DNA of 64,000 nucleotides from positions 27,726,001-27,790,000 of the forward strand of contig NC_084927.1 of NCBI RefSeq assembly GCF_958298935.1. The letters are read 5' to 3'. Below, one piece after another: positions 11,511 to 21,923 of this stretch. Position numbers and translations under genes: made by a program. Position 1 is the first letter of the stretch, and every line of letters starts with the position of its first letter. This stretch comes from Phragmites australis (taxonomy: Eukaryota > Streptophyta > Magnoliopsida > Poales > Poaceae). The notes beneath the pieces were generated by a model. It was not told the origin of the DNA, made no database searches, and saw only the letters and a list, made by a program, of their open reading frames with translations.

Positions 11511-12136
11511 TGAGACTGTAGTCTTGAGGATGTCTGTCCACCGACTGACACTTAGCAATGTGAGATCCGCCTGGTGGGACACTCATTTACCTATTACACC
11601 GAAAGGCCCCTTCTCAAGTGACGGTAGCAGTGCGACCTGCATGTACTTTGGCAAAGGCGGTGACACTGGCACATGCTGCCCGCTGAACAATCATGCAGCA
11701 AGACGTGTCGCCCTCCAATGACTGCTCTCCTCTGACAGCGGTAGTACTCGGATGGTGCAAGCTCAGAGGTCGGGAGCCAAGAGGGATCGATCCTCTTCTT
11801 TTCAGTTGTATATCGGGAGCGAATGAATGAACAAGAGAGAGAAAGACGGGGAAGGGGAATTAATGCGATTTGGGTTTCTTTTTTGGTAATATTTCCCGTC
11901 GCACCCTCTCTCGACCATTCGATCTGCACAGTTGTGTCTTTGCGATCATCCACTCTTTTGTCCCTCCCCTAATCCTCGACTCACACTGCTCATTTCTCAT
12001 ATGGAAGCATCGATGCCTTGCTTAGCGCGTGTTCTCTATCTGCTCCATCTGTGCAAGCTAGCCCCAAATCTCTCTATCTCACTCATTACTCCCTTCCCCA
12101 TCACACATTTGCTTTGATTTAGTAGAAGATCCAGTC

Positions 12137-12141
<5 letters not shown>
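11511..12141. other. No gene seen
   Basis: Mixed-composition DNA with short overlapping frames on both strands; none resembles a protein family. It becomes CT-rich towards the microsatellite. Confidence 0.5.

Positions 12142-12184
<43 letters not shown>
12142..12184. repeat. (CT)n microsatellite
   Basis: About 21 uninterrupted CT units. Confidence 0.95.
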
Positions 12185-12186
<2 letters not shown>

Positions 12187-12694
12187 ATGGACCTCTAGCC
12201 CAAAATCCATCTCTTTCTGAACCTCCCAAGCTTAATCTCCACCATGCTGCGATGCCGCCTTTGTCTGCCCCCTTCCATCTAGATTGAAGCTCCTCTCCTC
12301 GTTATACACCTCCTTGATCATGGCCAGCACGTGCGGCGACTCGTGCGTAACCACTAGGTGCTCGCACGTGACGCCATGAGGCGAGCGGCCATGATGTCGT
12401 AGGCATCACGGGAAGCACTCGTGATACCGGCTAGAGCACGGCCCATGCTACCCAACTGAGGTTGGGCACCACCTATATCTTAGCATCCGTGGGGTCCAAA
12501 GAGTGTGAGTGAATATGATAATATGTGATGTGTAAGGTATGATATATCACATAATAAAAAAATAGAGAAACAAACATTATAGTAAACATCTTATAGCATC
12601 ACACTAACATACATAAGTTCTTACAAATTAAAGTTGACCGACAAGCACACCACATGGTTCATCACACATATTACAATAGTCTTACATGTCCAAC
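12185..12694. other. Spacer with a possible degraded coding fragment on the minus strand
   Basis: On the minus strand at about 12235-12385 an open stretch reads VTCEHLVVTHESPHVLAMIK and continues to a stop, with protein-like, high-GC codon use unlike the AT-rich DNA on either side. I do not recognise the family and see no start or splice context. It may be a captured gene fragment. The rest, to 12694, is AT-rich and featureless. Confidence 0.3.
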
Positions 12695-12826
12695 GGAAGC
12701 GATAAAGAGTTTGAATAGATAAATGAGACAAGACATTGCCCAACCCAGAGACTCTAGGTCAACCCGGAGACTCCAGGTTGAGCAATGTCCTATCTCATTT
12801 ATCTATTCAAACTCTTTATCGCTTCC
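12695..12826. repeat. Long inverted repeat (45-bp arms, 42-bp loop)
   Basis: The left arm (12695-12739) and right arm (12782-12826) are reverse complements with only two mismatches. The outer ends read ggaagcgataaagag / ctctttatcgcttcc. The loop carries two short palindromes of the caacccggagactccaggttg type that recur in the neighbouring retrotransposon. The repeat sits at the left limit of recognisable SIRE-type sequence. Confidence 0.9.
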
Positions 12827-14656
12827 GGGTTGGGTTAGGACAGAACAGATAACTAACACATGATTTCTCTCCCCCTTTGGCATCAAGCACCAAAAACAAA
12901 AGAGAAGCAAAGATAGAGATCTGCTCGTTGTCCTCTTCATAGTCCTCATCTCCGTTGCCATCATCATCTTCCGGGGAGATTTCTTTGGCGCCACGCAAGT
13001 CTTCTTCCTCTTCTTGAGCATGAGAGGTTTCAGCACCCATGAAGCAGCTTAGGCCTCATCATACCAAGCCCATGGGTTGTCAAAAGCTTCGGGCTCGCTT
13101 ACTTCTTCTTCGAAGGCAATCATAGAGCAAGGAGGCTCAATCCTTAAATTAGCATAAATAGCCTTCTGCCTCTTCTCAATCTTCATTAACCTCAAATTGG
13201 TTTTGTTTTTATGTTCCTTTATCTTCACATCAGTATGAGTGCAAACATTGAAAATTGCTTTGAGAGTGCTCTTGATAAAGGATGATGAACTATGAGAGTA
13301 AGATGCACGCCTCAGTGTTGCCCTTTGTGCTGCACCAGGAGCTGACAATGGAGGAGAAGGTGGAGAAGATGAAGATGATTTTGAGCCAACCAATCTCACT
13401 CTATAAGGCTCATGCTTCACTTCTTTCAAGAAGTTCTTTTTTTTGACTTTCTCGATCATGTACATGATGTAGGGGCATAGGCACAACTCCTGCTAGGTGT
13501 TAGTGATGTAGTATGAATCTCTTCCTAAATAAAATCTGCCACACTAAAGGGATCATTCTCATTGGATATCCTAGCAAGTAGATTTCTTATTATCCCTTGA
13601 ATAGTAGCGGCATCGCCACTTTTAGGAGTGAGAGTAGCACGAAACAAGAAATTGAGGCATTTGTAGAATGGTCTCATGCCTTTAGTTGTGCCATAAGTCA
13701 CTTCTCCTTGACTTTCATACATAAAATCCATTTCTTTAGACGAGAGTTACTGCTCAATATGGATTTTGTTCTTGCTAGTGACACGGACATCAAATCCAAA
13801 CAAGCGACCAAAGTTTCTATACTTGATCTAATATCTTTCTCCTTCTATCATCCAATGCATTATTTGGTTCTCCTCATGTTCATAATGGAGTGTGGCATAA
13901 AATTGGGCCATAACCTCAACACTCCATCATACTTTAAACCCATGATTCTTTTGATCCTTTTGTCGTCACAAGCTACTATGACCTCATTGAAGGTAGGATC
14001 ATTCTTACATGCCATTTATTCCTAGTCAATCCATTGCATTAGGGTAACTGGATTCTTCTTCTTGAGAATCAAGCTTTCATTGAAATCTTGAAAGCTTTCT
14101 TGACCATGTCGGCCTTTTTCATGTAGTCCTCCATCCTTCTGGAAATCTGAGATAAAGTGGTTGTCCTTTCTTCACCATTATCTCTTGATCCTGATGCCAC
14201 AGTCTTGCCTTTCCCTCTACCTATGCCTGTAGCACCCTTTCCTCCCTTAGATGGCAAAGCACCACCACGAAGCATGTTAGAGGTTTGGGCCAACTCACCA
14301 ATACGGATACCACCTGATGAGGCTGACACCTTCTCAACAGCCTTGTCGATGCGACCTTGTCCACTACCACTATCGCTGCCATTGTCATATCCACCAGACT
14401 CAGCCAGCTGTGGAGGAACATCGCTTTGAGGTTGCGGATCAAACCTAGCATTTGTTCTCCTTCTATAGGTTTGAAAATTAAACTTAGCACGGTCCATCTT
14501 GATCTTCCCTGAGATAGACATGGATAACATGCTTGAGGTATAAGAGAGATTGCGCAAGAATTGAATTGAGGAACAAAGAACAGATTGAACAAAGACTGGA
14601 CAACCCAAAGTATCCGGGTCAACTTGGAGACTCCGGGTTGCCCGACCCCGGGGCAA
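12816..14656 (-). pseudogene. Env-like region of the SIRE-type element, degraded
   Basis: The N-terminal part (14069-14656, 195 codons) is Gly/Ser/Arg-rich and ends in a short Lys-rich, helix-prone stretch. Further broken pieces follow at 13525-13731, 13049-13486 and 12816-13040; the last is very acidic (Glu/Asp-rich). Position after RNase H and this composition fit the env-like ORF of SIRE/Maximus elements. The function of such ORFs is not established. Multiple stops and frameshifts separate the pieces. Confidence 0.55.
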
Positions 14657-15470
14657 AAGCTTAGGGTTTGAGAGATTAAAACAAGGAAATTACATGCCCT
14701 TAAGATATGTGATACTATGACGGATAAGTACCATCTTCACCAAAGGGATTCAACTCTAAAGCATGACATTGAGAGATTGGGTGAATCGGTCTTGAGAAAT
14801 ACCTTTAGGTCAAACGAAGCACCCGAAGTCGATCTAGAGGGAGGGCAGGAGAATCCTACCAAGAGATGAGGTCACTTGATGAAAAACTTGAAAATCCCAT
14901 GGTGGAACCTTAAAATCACCGAAGGGGAGATCTCCACGGTGGGAGGAAGAGAGAGAGGAGGTGAAAGAGATAGAGTGAAAGGGTAACTCCTCCGGTTGGG
15001 GTTAAAGATTGAGTTACCCGGAGTATCCAGGTGGACCCGGAGTCTCCGGGCTGGAAAATAAAAGCAACCTGAGAGGGGTCGCTCGGAGGGAAGGTCGGAA
15101 CCTCCGGGTTGAGTGACAGAATCCAGAGTATCCGAGTTCTGTCAACTCGACAGAGATGGCTGGGATGCTGAGGACTCCCAGAATCCGGATACTCCGGACT
15201 ATCCAGGTTCTGGAGCTGACAAAACAGGAATTTGGAGCTAAGATTCGATGCGGATCTTTGAGAGATTGAATAGTTGTACATATAAGATTTTTTACCACTT
15301 GTAATCAGTCAACAAATAACAATACATAACATTTATCACAAGTAGCAAAATATGATCATAAAATCAAAGAATCAAATCTTTTTGAAAATAGCACTCAAAA
15401 AAAGAACTTTCGCAAACTTCTAGCTATCAAACCTACAACACTAAAACAATCAATTGTGTGCAGCATATCA
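14657..15470 (-). repeat. Pol-env spacer of the SIRE-type element with CCGGAnnnTCCGG-like palindromes
   Basis: No coding sequence. Phrases such as cccggagtatccaggt, cccggagtctccgggc and ccggatactccggact recur between about 15010 and 15215, with a related pair at 14604-14640. They match motifs in the LTR near 22.0 and 22.75-23.0 kb. Confidence 0.6.
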
Positions 15471-16800
15471 AACTACATTGCAAGAATCTAGGATTTTTAG
15501 CTCACTTCTCAACTCGCAAAATATTTGCTCATCTAGTGGCTTTGTGAGGATATCGGCTAGTTATTTTCAGTTCTCACATGGCGAATATCGATATCCCTTT
15601 TTATTGAGTGGTTTCTCAAGAAATGGTGTTGCATATCTATATGTTTGGTTCTTGAGTGTTGTACAGGATTGTTGGCTATTTTGATGGTACTTTTATTATC
15701 ACACAAAAGTGGAACTTTGGTCATGTTGTAGCCATAGTATCTCAATGTTTGCATCATCTAAAGTAGTTGAGCACACCAAGCACCTGCAGAAACATACTCG
15801 GATTCAGCGGTGGATAGGGCTACAGAATTTTATTTCTTTAAGGACCAAGACACCAAGGACCTACCCAAGATTTTGTAAGTCTCAGAGGTACTCTTCCTAT
15901 CCACTTTGCAATCGGCATAATTGGAATCCGAATAAACTATAATTTCAACGGATGAACATTTAGAATACCATAAGCCAAGGTAAGGAGTATGAACCAAATA
16001 TCTAAGAATTCTCTTCACGATCACTAAATGACACTCTTTTAGAGCAGCTTGAAATCTTGCGTATATGCACACACTAAGCATAATATCGAGCCTAGATGCA
16101 CAAAGGTAAAGTAAAGAACTAATCATATAGCGATATACCTTTTGATCCACAGTCTTTTCATCTTTGCTGAGATCAGATATCTATTTGCTTGCATCTGAAT
16201 CTTGATAAGTTTGGCATTTTCCATATCAAACTTCTTGAGCATATCTTTGATGTACTTGGTTTGACATATAAAAATCCCTTCCTAGAAAGAACTTCAACTC
16301 TCCTATCATTGATATTTCAAATCTCTTGGTCATAATCCTACTAAATTCTTCATAAAAGAGTTTATTAGTAGAACAAAATATAATGTCATCAACATATATT
16401 TGGCAAACAAATAAATCATTATTAACTTTCTTAGTGAAAAGAGCAGTATTGGTTTTGCCGATCTCAAACCCCTTTTTAACAAGAAAATCTCTTAGGCATA
16501 CATACCATTCTTTAGGTGCTTGCTTAAACCCATAGAGCGCTTTATGGAGTCTATACACATGATGAGGATACTTGGGATCTTCAAATCCATGTGGTTGCTC
16601 CATAAATACCAATTTAGAGATTGATCCATTAAGAAAAGCGTTCTTCACGTTCATTTGATATAACTTGAAATAATGGTGAGTAGCATAGACAAGTAATATG
16701 CGAATTGACTTAAGCCTATCTATGGGAGTATAAGTCTCACCAAAATCTAAACCTTCCATTTGTGTGAAGCCTTGAGCAACCAACCTCGCCTTGTTTCATA
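15471..16800 (-). pseudogene. Reverse transcriptase and RNase H of the SIRE-type element
   Basis: Reverse transcriptase: 16226-16783 includes VKNAFLNG, ALYGFKQAPKEW and the catalytic YVDD in IYVDDIIFCS, all diagnostic for Ty1-copia. RNase H: 15830-16150 (YSDSNYADCK) and 15557-15757 (DNKST, RTKHID), ending in the LADILTKPLD motif at about 15500. The two halves of RNase H are in different frames and further stops are present, so the enzyme is not functional. Confidence 0.85.
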
Positions 16801-17099
16801 TCACAATCCCATTCTCATCTTGCTTGTTCTGGAAGACCCATTTTATGCCAATCATATTTTAATTAGGTCTTACCACCAATGATCAAACTTCATTTCTTTT
16901 GAAATTATTGAGCTCTTATTGCATGGACATTACCTAATCCGGATCTCCAAGTACATCTTGTACCTTCAAAGGTACCAAAGAGAAAGTAAAAGAGTAATAT
17001 TCATAAAAATTTACAATTCTAGAACGAGTTATTACCCCCTTTTTTAATATACCAAGGATATTATCAATCGGGTGACCTCTTTGGATGCTTTGATGACTC

Positions 17100-18700
17100 T
17101 TGGATGTAGCACTTAGGATTGAGGTTGAATGTCTTCTACTTCATCATCATCAAGAAATTTGTTAGAGTCATCATGAACTTGATTTTGATCTTGATCTTAA
17201 GTTGATGTTGATGACTCAACTTGAGTTGATGAGGATGGATGAACTTGATTATTATTGGCTACATGTTGCTCTTGGGACTCTTGAGGCTTGATTTCACCTA
17301 TTGCTAACTTCTTGATTGCCTCACTTGGGATTTCTTCATCACCTAAAATATTAGGATCAACTTGCTCCATTTGGGACCTGTTAGATTCATCAAATGTCAT
17401 GTCACATGCGATTTCAAACAAGGTAGGCGCAGGCATTTGATCTATAACAAGCAAGAAACCATCATCTACTTTAGGAGCAAACTTAGAACTTTTACCTTCT
17501 TGTTTAGAATAATATATTTACTCCTAAAGACTTTAAAGTATGAAATATTAGGCTTGTTACCGGTTAGAAGCTCATAAGAGGTCTTCTTCAATATCTTATG
17601 GAGATATAATCACTTGATTACATAGCATGCGGTGTTGATGGCCTCCACCCAAAATTGATCTGAGATCTCGTACTCATCAAGCATGGTGCTGACTCTATGA
17701 GAGTCATATTCTTCCTCTCGATAACCCCATTTTATTGAGGAAAGTAGGGTATCGAGAATTCATGCTTGATCCCTTCTTCATCAAGAAATTCTTCAACTTT
17801 TGTATTATTCAATTCGCTTCTGTTGTCGCTTCTCACTCTCTTGATCTTCACATCAAATTCATTTTAATCTCTTCTCACACATTTCTTGAATATTGCTTGT
17901 GTTTCACTCTTATCATGCAAAAAGAATACCCAAGTGAAATAAGAATAATCATCAACAATAATCAAACCATATTTATTGCCGTCAATGCTTATGTAGGCAA
18001 TTAGTCCAAATAAACCCATGTGAAGAAGTTCCAATAGTCTTGTGGTCATCATCACATTCTTGGCGGGGTGAGGAGCTCTAACTTGCTTGCCCACTTGACA
18101 TGCACTACAAATTCTACCTTTCTCAAAACAAATATTTGTTAGTCCTAGAATGTGTTCCTCTTTAGAAGTTTAGACAAATTTCTCATGCCAATATAGGCTA
18201 GTCGGTGGTGTCATAGCCAACTCATGCTAGACTTAGCAATCAAACAAGTTTTAGGTCTCGCTTCATTCGTTAAAAAATTAATAAGATAAAGTTTACCCTT
18301 TAACCGACCGGTGAAAGCTACTGATGAGTCTTTCCTTCTAGAGACGGTCACACCCTCATTAGTAAAGAGACAATTGTAGCCCATTTCACAAAATTATGAT
18401 ACGGACAACAAATTGTAGCTAAGAGATTTAACTATCAAGGCATTTAAGATAGAATGATCATTCAAAATAGCAATTTTACCTAAGCCAATTACCTCTCCTT
18501 TTCTATCATCTTCAAAGATAATATTTTCATGTTGTCCTCCATTTTCTTCAAATGAAGAAAATATACTTTTCTCTCCGGTCATATGATTGGTACATACACT
18601 ATCAAGCACCTAACTTGATCCACCGAAGGAGTATGCCTATAAAACAATTAAACTTTTGTTTTAGGTACTCAAATTTGTTTTAGTCCTTTCAAATTAGTCA
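17100..18700 (-). pseudogene. Protease and integrase of the SIRE-type element
   Basis: 18394-18609 holds the aspartic protease region; the family motif DSGC appears here as DSVC, replacing the Gly after the catalytic Asp-Ser. 17864-18094 holds the start of the integrase core; the first catalytic Asp, usually in a DLFGP context, is Gly here (HMGLFG), while the second (VDDYS) is present. A Thr/Ser/Gln-rich linker of the pol polyprotein is at 17197-17454. Frameshifts and the two replaced catalytic-site residues show long inactivity. Confidence 0.7.
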
Positions 18701-19780
18701 CAAGCAATTTTGGTACTCTCACATTCCTTTTCATAACTCAGTCCTTTGTGCGGATACCAACATATAGAGTAACCACTTTACCATAATAGTTTCTCTTCAA
18801 AACATAAGAAGTATAAAATATAGATTGAGGTGTATGGCCCTTGAGTTGCTTGGATTGTGTTGTGTTAGCATGTGGTTTTCCATTCTCCTTAACAAACTTT
18901 AGGCACTCTTTGTCATTTATTATCACGCGCTCACTTGGCTTGCTTGTATGTATATCAAAGCCAAGACCTCTCTTTTGCTTATTATCTTTGGCCTCAATGT
19001 TGTACAATGCATCCTTGGATTTGTATATCTTGATTCATGCATACTTAACCAAGGTATTTAGTCTCTCATTTTTCTTTTGTAGTGCTTGAAAATATTGAAT
19101 ATTAGTGGTACAAGCATTTATATCGATATTGTAACAACAACAACAACCATTACTAGTGGAAGCACTAGAGAGTGAGGTTGCATCATGAGAGGTGGGAGTG
19201 ATATTCTTAATGACATCAAATTATACTTCAAGAGCTTTATGAGAATCATCCAAATATTTGAAATTCTCTTCAAGTGTAATATTTCTAAAGACTAGCAATT
19301 GAGACATTGACCAAATTGAGATTTTTGATCAATTTCTCAACTTTCGCTTTCTCTTTAGCAAGGAGCTCCTCGAGCTCAATGTTTCTCTCATTTTCAAGAA
19401 TGAGCAAGTCCTCTTGCTTCTCGAGAATCTTCTCTTGACTCTATTGTTTCCATTAGCTCTTTTATCTTGATATCACATTTTTTCTAAGACTCTTAAGAAA
19501 AGATTCACAACCACTATGACTATCACTACCGCTACCTATGAGCTTGGATTGTGATTTTACCTTGCACCCTTTTGCCATGAGACACTTAGGAGTGTCATCA
19601 TCGTTGCTCATCTTGCCAAATAGTGGCATTGTCAGTGTAGAGGAGTGGATGGCGATGATGGCAATCTCTTCATTATCGGAGTTAGAGTCGGAGTTGAAGT
19701 CCCACTCCTCGTCAATATGAGTTTTACCCGAATATTTCTTCTTGTGAGTCTTGTATTTGTCCTTCTTGAAAGGCTTGTTC
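18701..19780 (-). other. Internal gag-pol joining region, degraded
   Basis: Short broken frames only (for example 18738-19007). By position it is the C-terminal gag/early pol region of the element. No separate gene is seen. Confidence 0.5.
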
Positions 19781-20830
19781 TTCTTTTCTTCCTTATTCTT
19801 GCTTTCTTGTTAGGACACTTGGCAATGAAGTGTCCAACTTCGCTGCACTCATATTATGCTCTCTTGGATATTCTTATCTTAGGCATGTCCCTCTTGTACT
19901 TGCTATAGTCACTCTTCTTTATAAATTTCTTAAACTTTCTTACAAAAAGACCATTTCTTTATCATCCGAGGTCTCATCTTCACTTGAGCTGGATTCTTTA
20001 ACTTGCTTGCTCTTGCTTGCCTTGAATGCTAATTCTTTGTTTTTGGAGGTTGAGCTTTTCTTGACTTCATTTGCTGCCTCTTCCATGAACTCATAAGCAA
20101 GAATTCTACCAAGCACATCACTTAGTGTGAGTCTCTTATAGTCTGGATGAGAGTCACCAAGGTGGGGTTTCTCGGTGCAAATGCTCTTAAAAATCTTCTC
20201 ACCACCTTATGATCATCTAGCTCTTCACTTACAAGCACTCTAATTTTGTTCACTAGCATCATCATGCGATCATGCATTGCTTGAGGGGTTTCATTATCTT
20301 CCATAACAAACCTTGCTAATTTTCCTTCAAGCAGCTCTATCTTGAATTCTCTTACACTTGTGGTGCCTTCATTGGTGACTTGGAGTGTATCACATATTGT
20401 CTTTGCCTCCTTAAGTCCATCCACCTTGTTGAACTCCTCAGGGTTCAAGGCACCAAGAAATACACTTACGGCTTGTGCATTGCAATATAAATTTTACTCT
20501 TGCCTGGGAGTGAGCTCTTTGTCTTCATCAGATAGCTCAAAACTTGTACACACAATCTTCCAAATGCTTGGATGAAAAGAGACTAAATGCAATTTTATTG
20601 TATGCCTTCAAGCCGCATAATGTGTACCATCGAAGTAGGGTGCACGCCTGGATGACATGGATATATAAGAATTAGAATCATTTAATTTATCATAGTTGAA
20701 TTCAATTGCAACTCCCTTATTTTTACCGTCTCCCGATTTCGAATGATCATCCTTAGGACTCCTCAGGCCTTTAGGACTCTTCTCCCTGGATCTTCAAATC
20801 CTGCAAGCGGTGAAGCCTTATAGGATGTTA
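19781..20830 (-). pseudogene. gag of the SIRE-type element (copy A), with leader
   Basis: The copia gag (UBN2/DUF4219-type) core runs through 20122-20448 (NPEEFNKVDGLKEAK, LVNKIRVL) and continues to a zinc-knuckle remnant near 19830 (ECSEVGHFIAKCP), whose first Cys codon is lost next to a stop. The upstream part near 20.6 kb has the RRAPYFDGTHY start typical of this gag. A stop near 20500 breaks the core. The leader ends at the primer-binding site at 20831. Confidence 0.75.
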
Positions 20831-20843
20831 GGCTCTGATACCA
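20831..20843 (-). promoter_or_regulatory. Primer-binding site, copy A
   Basis: The minus strand reads TGGTATCAGAGCC, complementary to the 3' end of initiator Met-tRNA, the standard copia primer. Two bases separate it from the LTR terminus (…CA) at 20846. Confidence 0.9.
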
Positions 20844-20845
20844 AT

Positions 20846-21044
20846 TGAATGTACGTGATGTTGCCTTGAGGGGGTGAATAGGTGTTTCCTGAAAATTAAA
20901 ACTTTGTACCATATTAAATAGTCCGAATATTACGGGTCAAATCAGATACTATAAGGTCTGGAGGTTATGGGCTCAATCTGGATAGTCCAGGTAAAAACAG
21001 GAAATCGAAAGCTATGAACTCCTAAGAAATTGTAATTGATTCCA
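20846..21044 (-). repeat. Truncated LTR (199 bp, PBS-side end only), copy A
   Basis: It matches 21924-22122 of the full LTR base for base in length (199 bp), then stops at ...attgattcca, where sequence related to the BTB/POZ gene begins. The last four bases (tcca) are shared with the host-gene fragment. Confidence 0.9.
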
Positions 21045-21313
21045 GCCACTGGAGCTTGTCGGCATCGCCAAGGACGCAGCTGGGGGGCTCATAGAAGAAG
21101 TCGGCCTGCTCGCCGGTGGCACAGTCCCAGACACCGATGCCGTACTTGTTGAGCCGGCCCTTGCAACTGGCGAAGATGCTCAAGTCTTGGTCGAACGCCA
21201 GCGCGCCAGCGATGAAGGACTTGATATGCAGTTCATGAGCGACGCGAAAGCGGTGGCGGAGTTCGTCGGAGACAGCAGAGAACGCAGCCATGCCCTCATC
21301 GCACTTGCCGAGC
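21041..21313 (-). pseudogene. Captured fragment of the BTB/POZ gene inside the retrotransposon
   Basis: These 273 bp align without gaps to 27273-27545, part of the BTB/POZ gene (codons about 183-274), with about 23 differences by eye (about 92% identity). The fragment is in the same orientation as the gag/pol genes of the element, so sense in its transcript. The frame stays open (21022-21291; MAAFSAVS..., GVWDCATGEQADFF) and runs a few codons into LTR sequence. Four bases (tcca) at one joint and three (agc) at the other belong to both partners. About 16 of the differences are G-to-A or C-to-T relative to the intact gene, as expected for methylated, silenced DNA. The source could be this neighbour or a paralogue elsewhere. 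Confidence 0.92.
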
Positions 21314-21908
21314 TACTCTAACTTTGTTCACTAGCACCATCATACGATCATACATTGCTTGAGGAATTCCATTGTCTTCCATAACAAACCTTCATAATTT
21401 TCCTTTAAGCAGTTTTATCTTGAATTCTCTTACATTTGTGGTTCCTTCATAGGCGACTTGGAGTGTATCCCATATTGCCTTTGCCTCCTTAAGCCTATCC
21501 ACCTTGTTGAACTCCTCGGGGCTCAAGGCGCTAAGCAATACACTTGCAGCTTGTGCATTGCGATGTAAATTTTGCTCTTGCCTCGGAGTGAGCTCTTTGT
21601 CTTCATCAGATAGCTCAAAACTTGTACACACAATCTTCCAAATGCTTGGATGAAGAGAGATTAAATACAATTTCATTGTATGCCTTCAAGCTGCATAATG
21701 TGTACCATCGAAGTAGGGTGCACGCCCGAATGACATGGATATATAAAAATTAGAATCATTCAATTTATCATAGTTGAATTCAATTGCAACTCCCTTATTT
21801 TTACCGTCTCCTGATTTTGAATGATCATCCTTAGGACTCCTCGGGCCTTTAGGACTCTTCTCCCCGGATCTTCAAATCCTACAAGCGGTGAAGCCTTATA
21901 AGAGGTTA
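21311..21908 (-). pseudogene. Partial gag of the SIRE-type element, copy B
   Basis: Near-copy of 20234-20830 (598 against 597 bp): leader and first part of gag (21392-21676; NPEEFNKVD is here SPEEFNKVD). It stops at the BTB fragment instead of continuing into the rest of gag. Confidence 0.85.
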
Positions 21909-21921
21909 GGCTCTGATACCA
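21909..21921 (-). promoter_or_regulatory. Primer-binding site, copy B
   Basis: Again TGGTATCAGAGCC on the minus strand, two bases from the LTR terminus at 21924. This is the site next to the complete LTR. Confidence 0.9.
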
Positions 21922-21923
21922 AT

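Noticed and set aside
20831..20843. Primer-binding site as a tRNA gene piece
   Set aside because: Only 13 bases match the tRNA end; position beside an LTR end shows it is the retrotransposon primer site.
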